NCBI RefSeq assembly: GCF_018069925.1
Contig: NZ_JAGPXB010000003.1
Location: forward strand, 186,001-250,000
Reading direction: 5' to 3'
DNA length: 64,000 nt
Source of the DNA: Flavobacterium erciyesense
Lineage (GTDB): Bacteria > Bacteroidota > Bacteroidia > Flavobacteriales > Flavobacteriaceae
Numbering within the stretch: position 1 is the first letter of the stretch; each line of letters begins with the position of its first letter. Of the stretch, positions 63,933 through 64,000 are shown piece by piece. The translations under genes were made by a program, and so were the position numbers. Under the pieces are notes generated by a model. It was not told the DNA's origin, made no database searches, and worked only from the letters and a program-made list of their open reading frames with translations.

Positions 63933-64000
63933 CTACAAGTCGAAATCTTTTTTAATTTCTTTAATAGCCTCATTCACTTGATTTTTTACACTTTTGAAAG
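63933..64000 (-). CDS. C-terminal end of a gene that continues past the window
   Basis: The minus strand keeps a frame from base 64000 to the TAG at 63933-63935, giving 21 residues that end KNQVNEAIKEIKKDFDL. The amphipathic, Lys-rich tail cannot be assigned to a family. The 213 bp between it and the cinA start hold no other ORF, so cinA has room for its own promoter there. The call is a coding remnant of unknown function. Confidence 0.5.
   Translation of the reverse strand, partial: FKSVKNQVNEAIKEIKKDFDL

Overview
The window looks like a chromosomal segment of a Flavobacterium-like member of the Bacteroidota. The evidence is the low GC content, T9SS type B secretion signals (FTPNGDG...GHFSLKR) on two large secreted proteins, a carboxypeptidase-regulatory/TonB receptor, FadL-type and BBP2-type porins, a bacillithiol gene (bshC), the rpmB-rpmG-DUF4295-ftsY cluster, and many upstream boxes of the Bacteroidota -7 type TAnnTTTG. 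No rRNA, prophage, insertion sequence or CRISPR array is visible. Most genes are chromosomal core or lineage genes.

Layout. 1-5.6 kb: the start of a membrane sensor protein, a secreted TPR-like protein and a TonB receptor, separated by a striking tandem repeat array, then a sugar acetyltransferase with a structured-RNA candidate in front of it, a small exported protein and a glyoxalase-like enzyme. 5.6-11.3 kb: an HPP membrane protein, a pRiA4b ORF-3-like protein, a four-helix-bundle (23S IVP-type) gene bracketed by inverted octamer repeats, a nucleoid-associated protein and a GAF protein. 11.3-18.2 kb: an HD domain/Pycsar-type transmembrane protein, a 1243-residue lipoprotein phosphoesterase with an outer-membrane barrel, a lipoprotein and a kinase-like unknown. 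18.5-34.7 kb: two PAS histidine kinase/single-domain response regulator pairs, an ABC exporter, two T9SS type B secreted proteins, a decayed region and typA. 34.7-42.6 kb: rpsT, twin tRNA-Glu genes, proS, a Gly/Trp-rich lipoprotein, a FadL-like porin, rimO, a small exported protein and an amidase. 42.6-48.7 kb: a BBP2 porin, two small exported proteins, an aldehyde dehydrogenase and a hybrid kinase. 49-55 kb: an acyl-CoA carboxylase operon (carrier, carboxylase, transferase) and a B12-type radical SAM protein. 55-64 kb: an MFS transporter, bshC, ndk, dciA-like, a lipoprotein, ftsY, DUF4295, rpmG, rpmB and cinA.

The most interesting structure lies between genes. First, a repeat family built of 8-nt words (AGgTnCTr) occurs as a 4-unit array next to the TonB receptor, with unit lengths differing by exactly one word, and again as inverted flanks around the four-helix-bundle gene. 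Second, three dispersed copies of one RNA-like element (about 3966, 30448 and 60165) share conserved ends while their central stems differ in sequence but remain self-complementary. It may be the known Flavo-1 RNA family, which needs a covariance search. Third, two unrelated-looking proteins 2 kb apart carry similar atypical-kinase-like motifs. Finally, a GC-rich palindromic element is inserted in frame in a radical SAM gene.

Several genes shorter than 60 codons were read directly from the sequence (61699-61851 and 60403-60582), as were two genes cut by the window edges. Start sites were moved inward where the first in-frame start is a TTG, overlaps the previous gene, or would give an implausible signal peptide.
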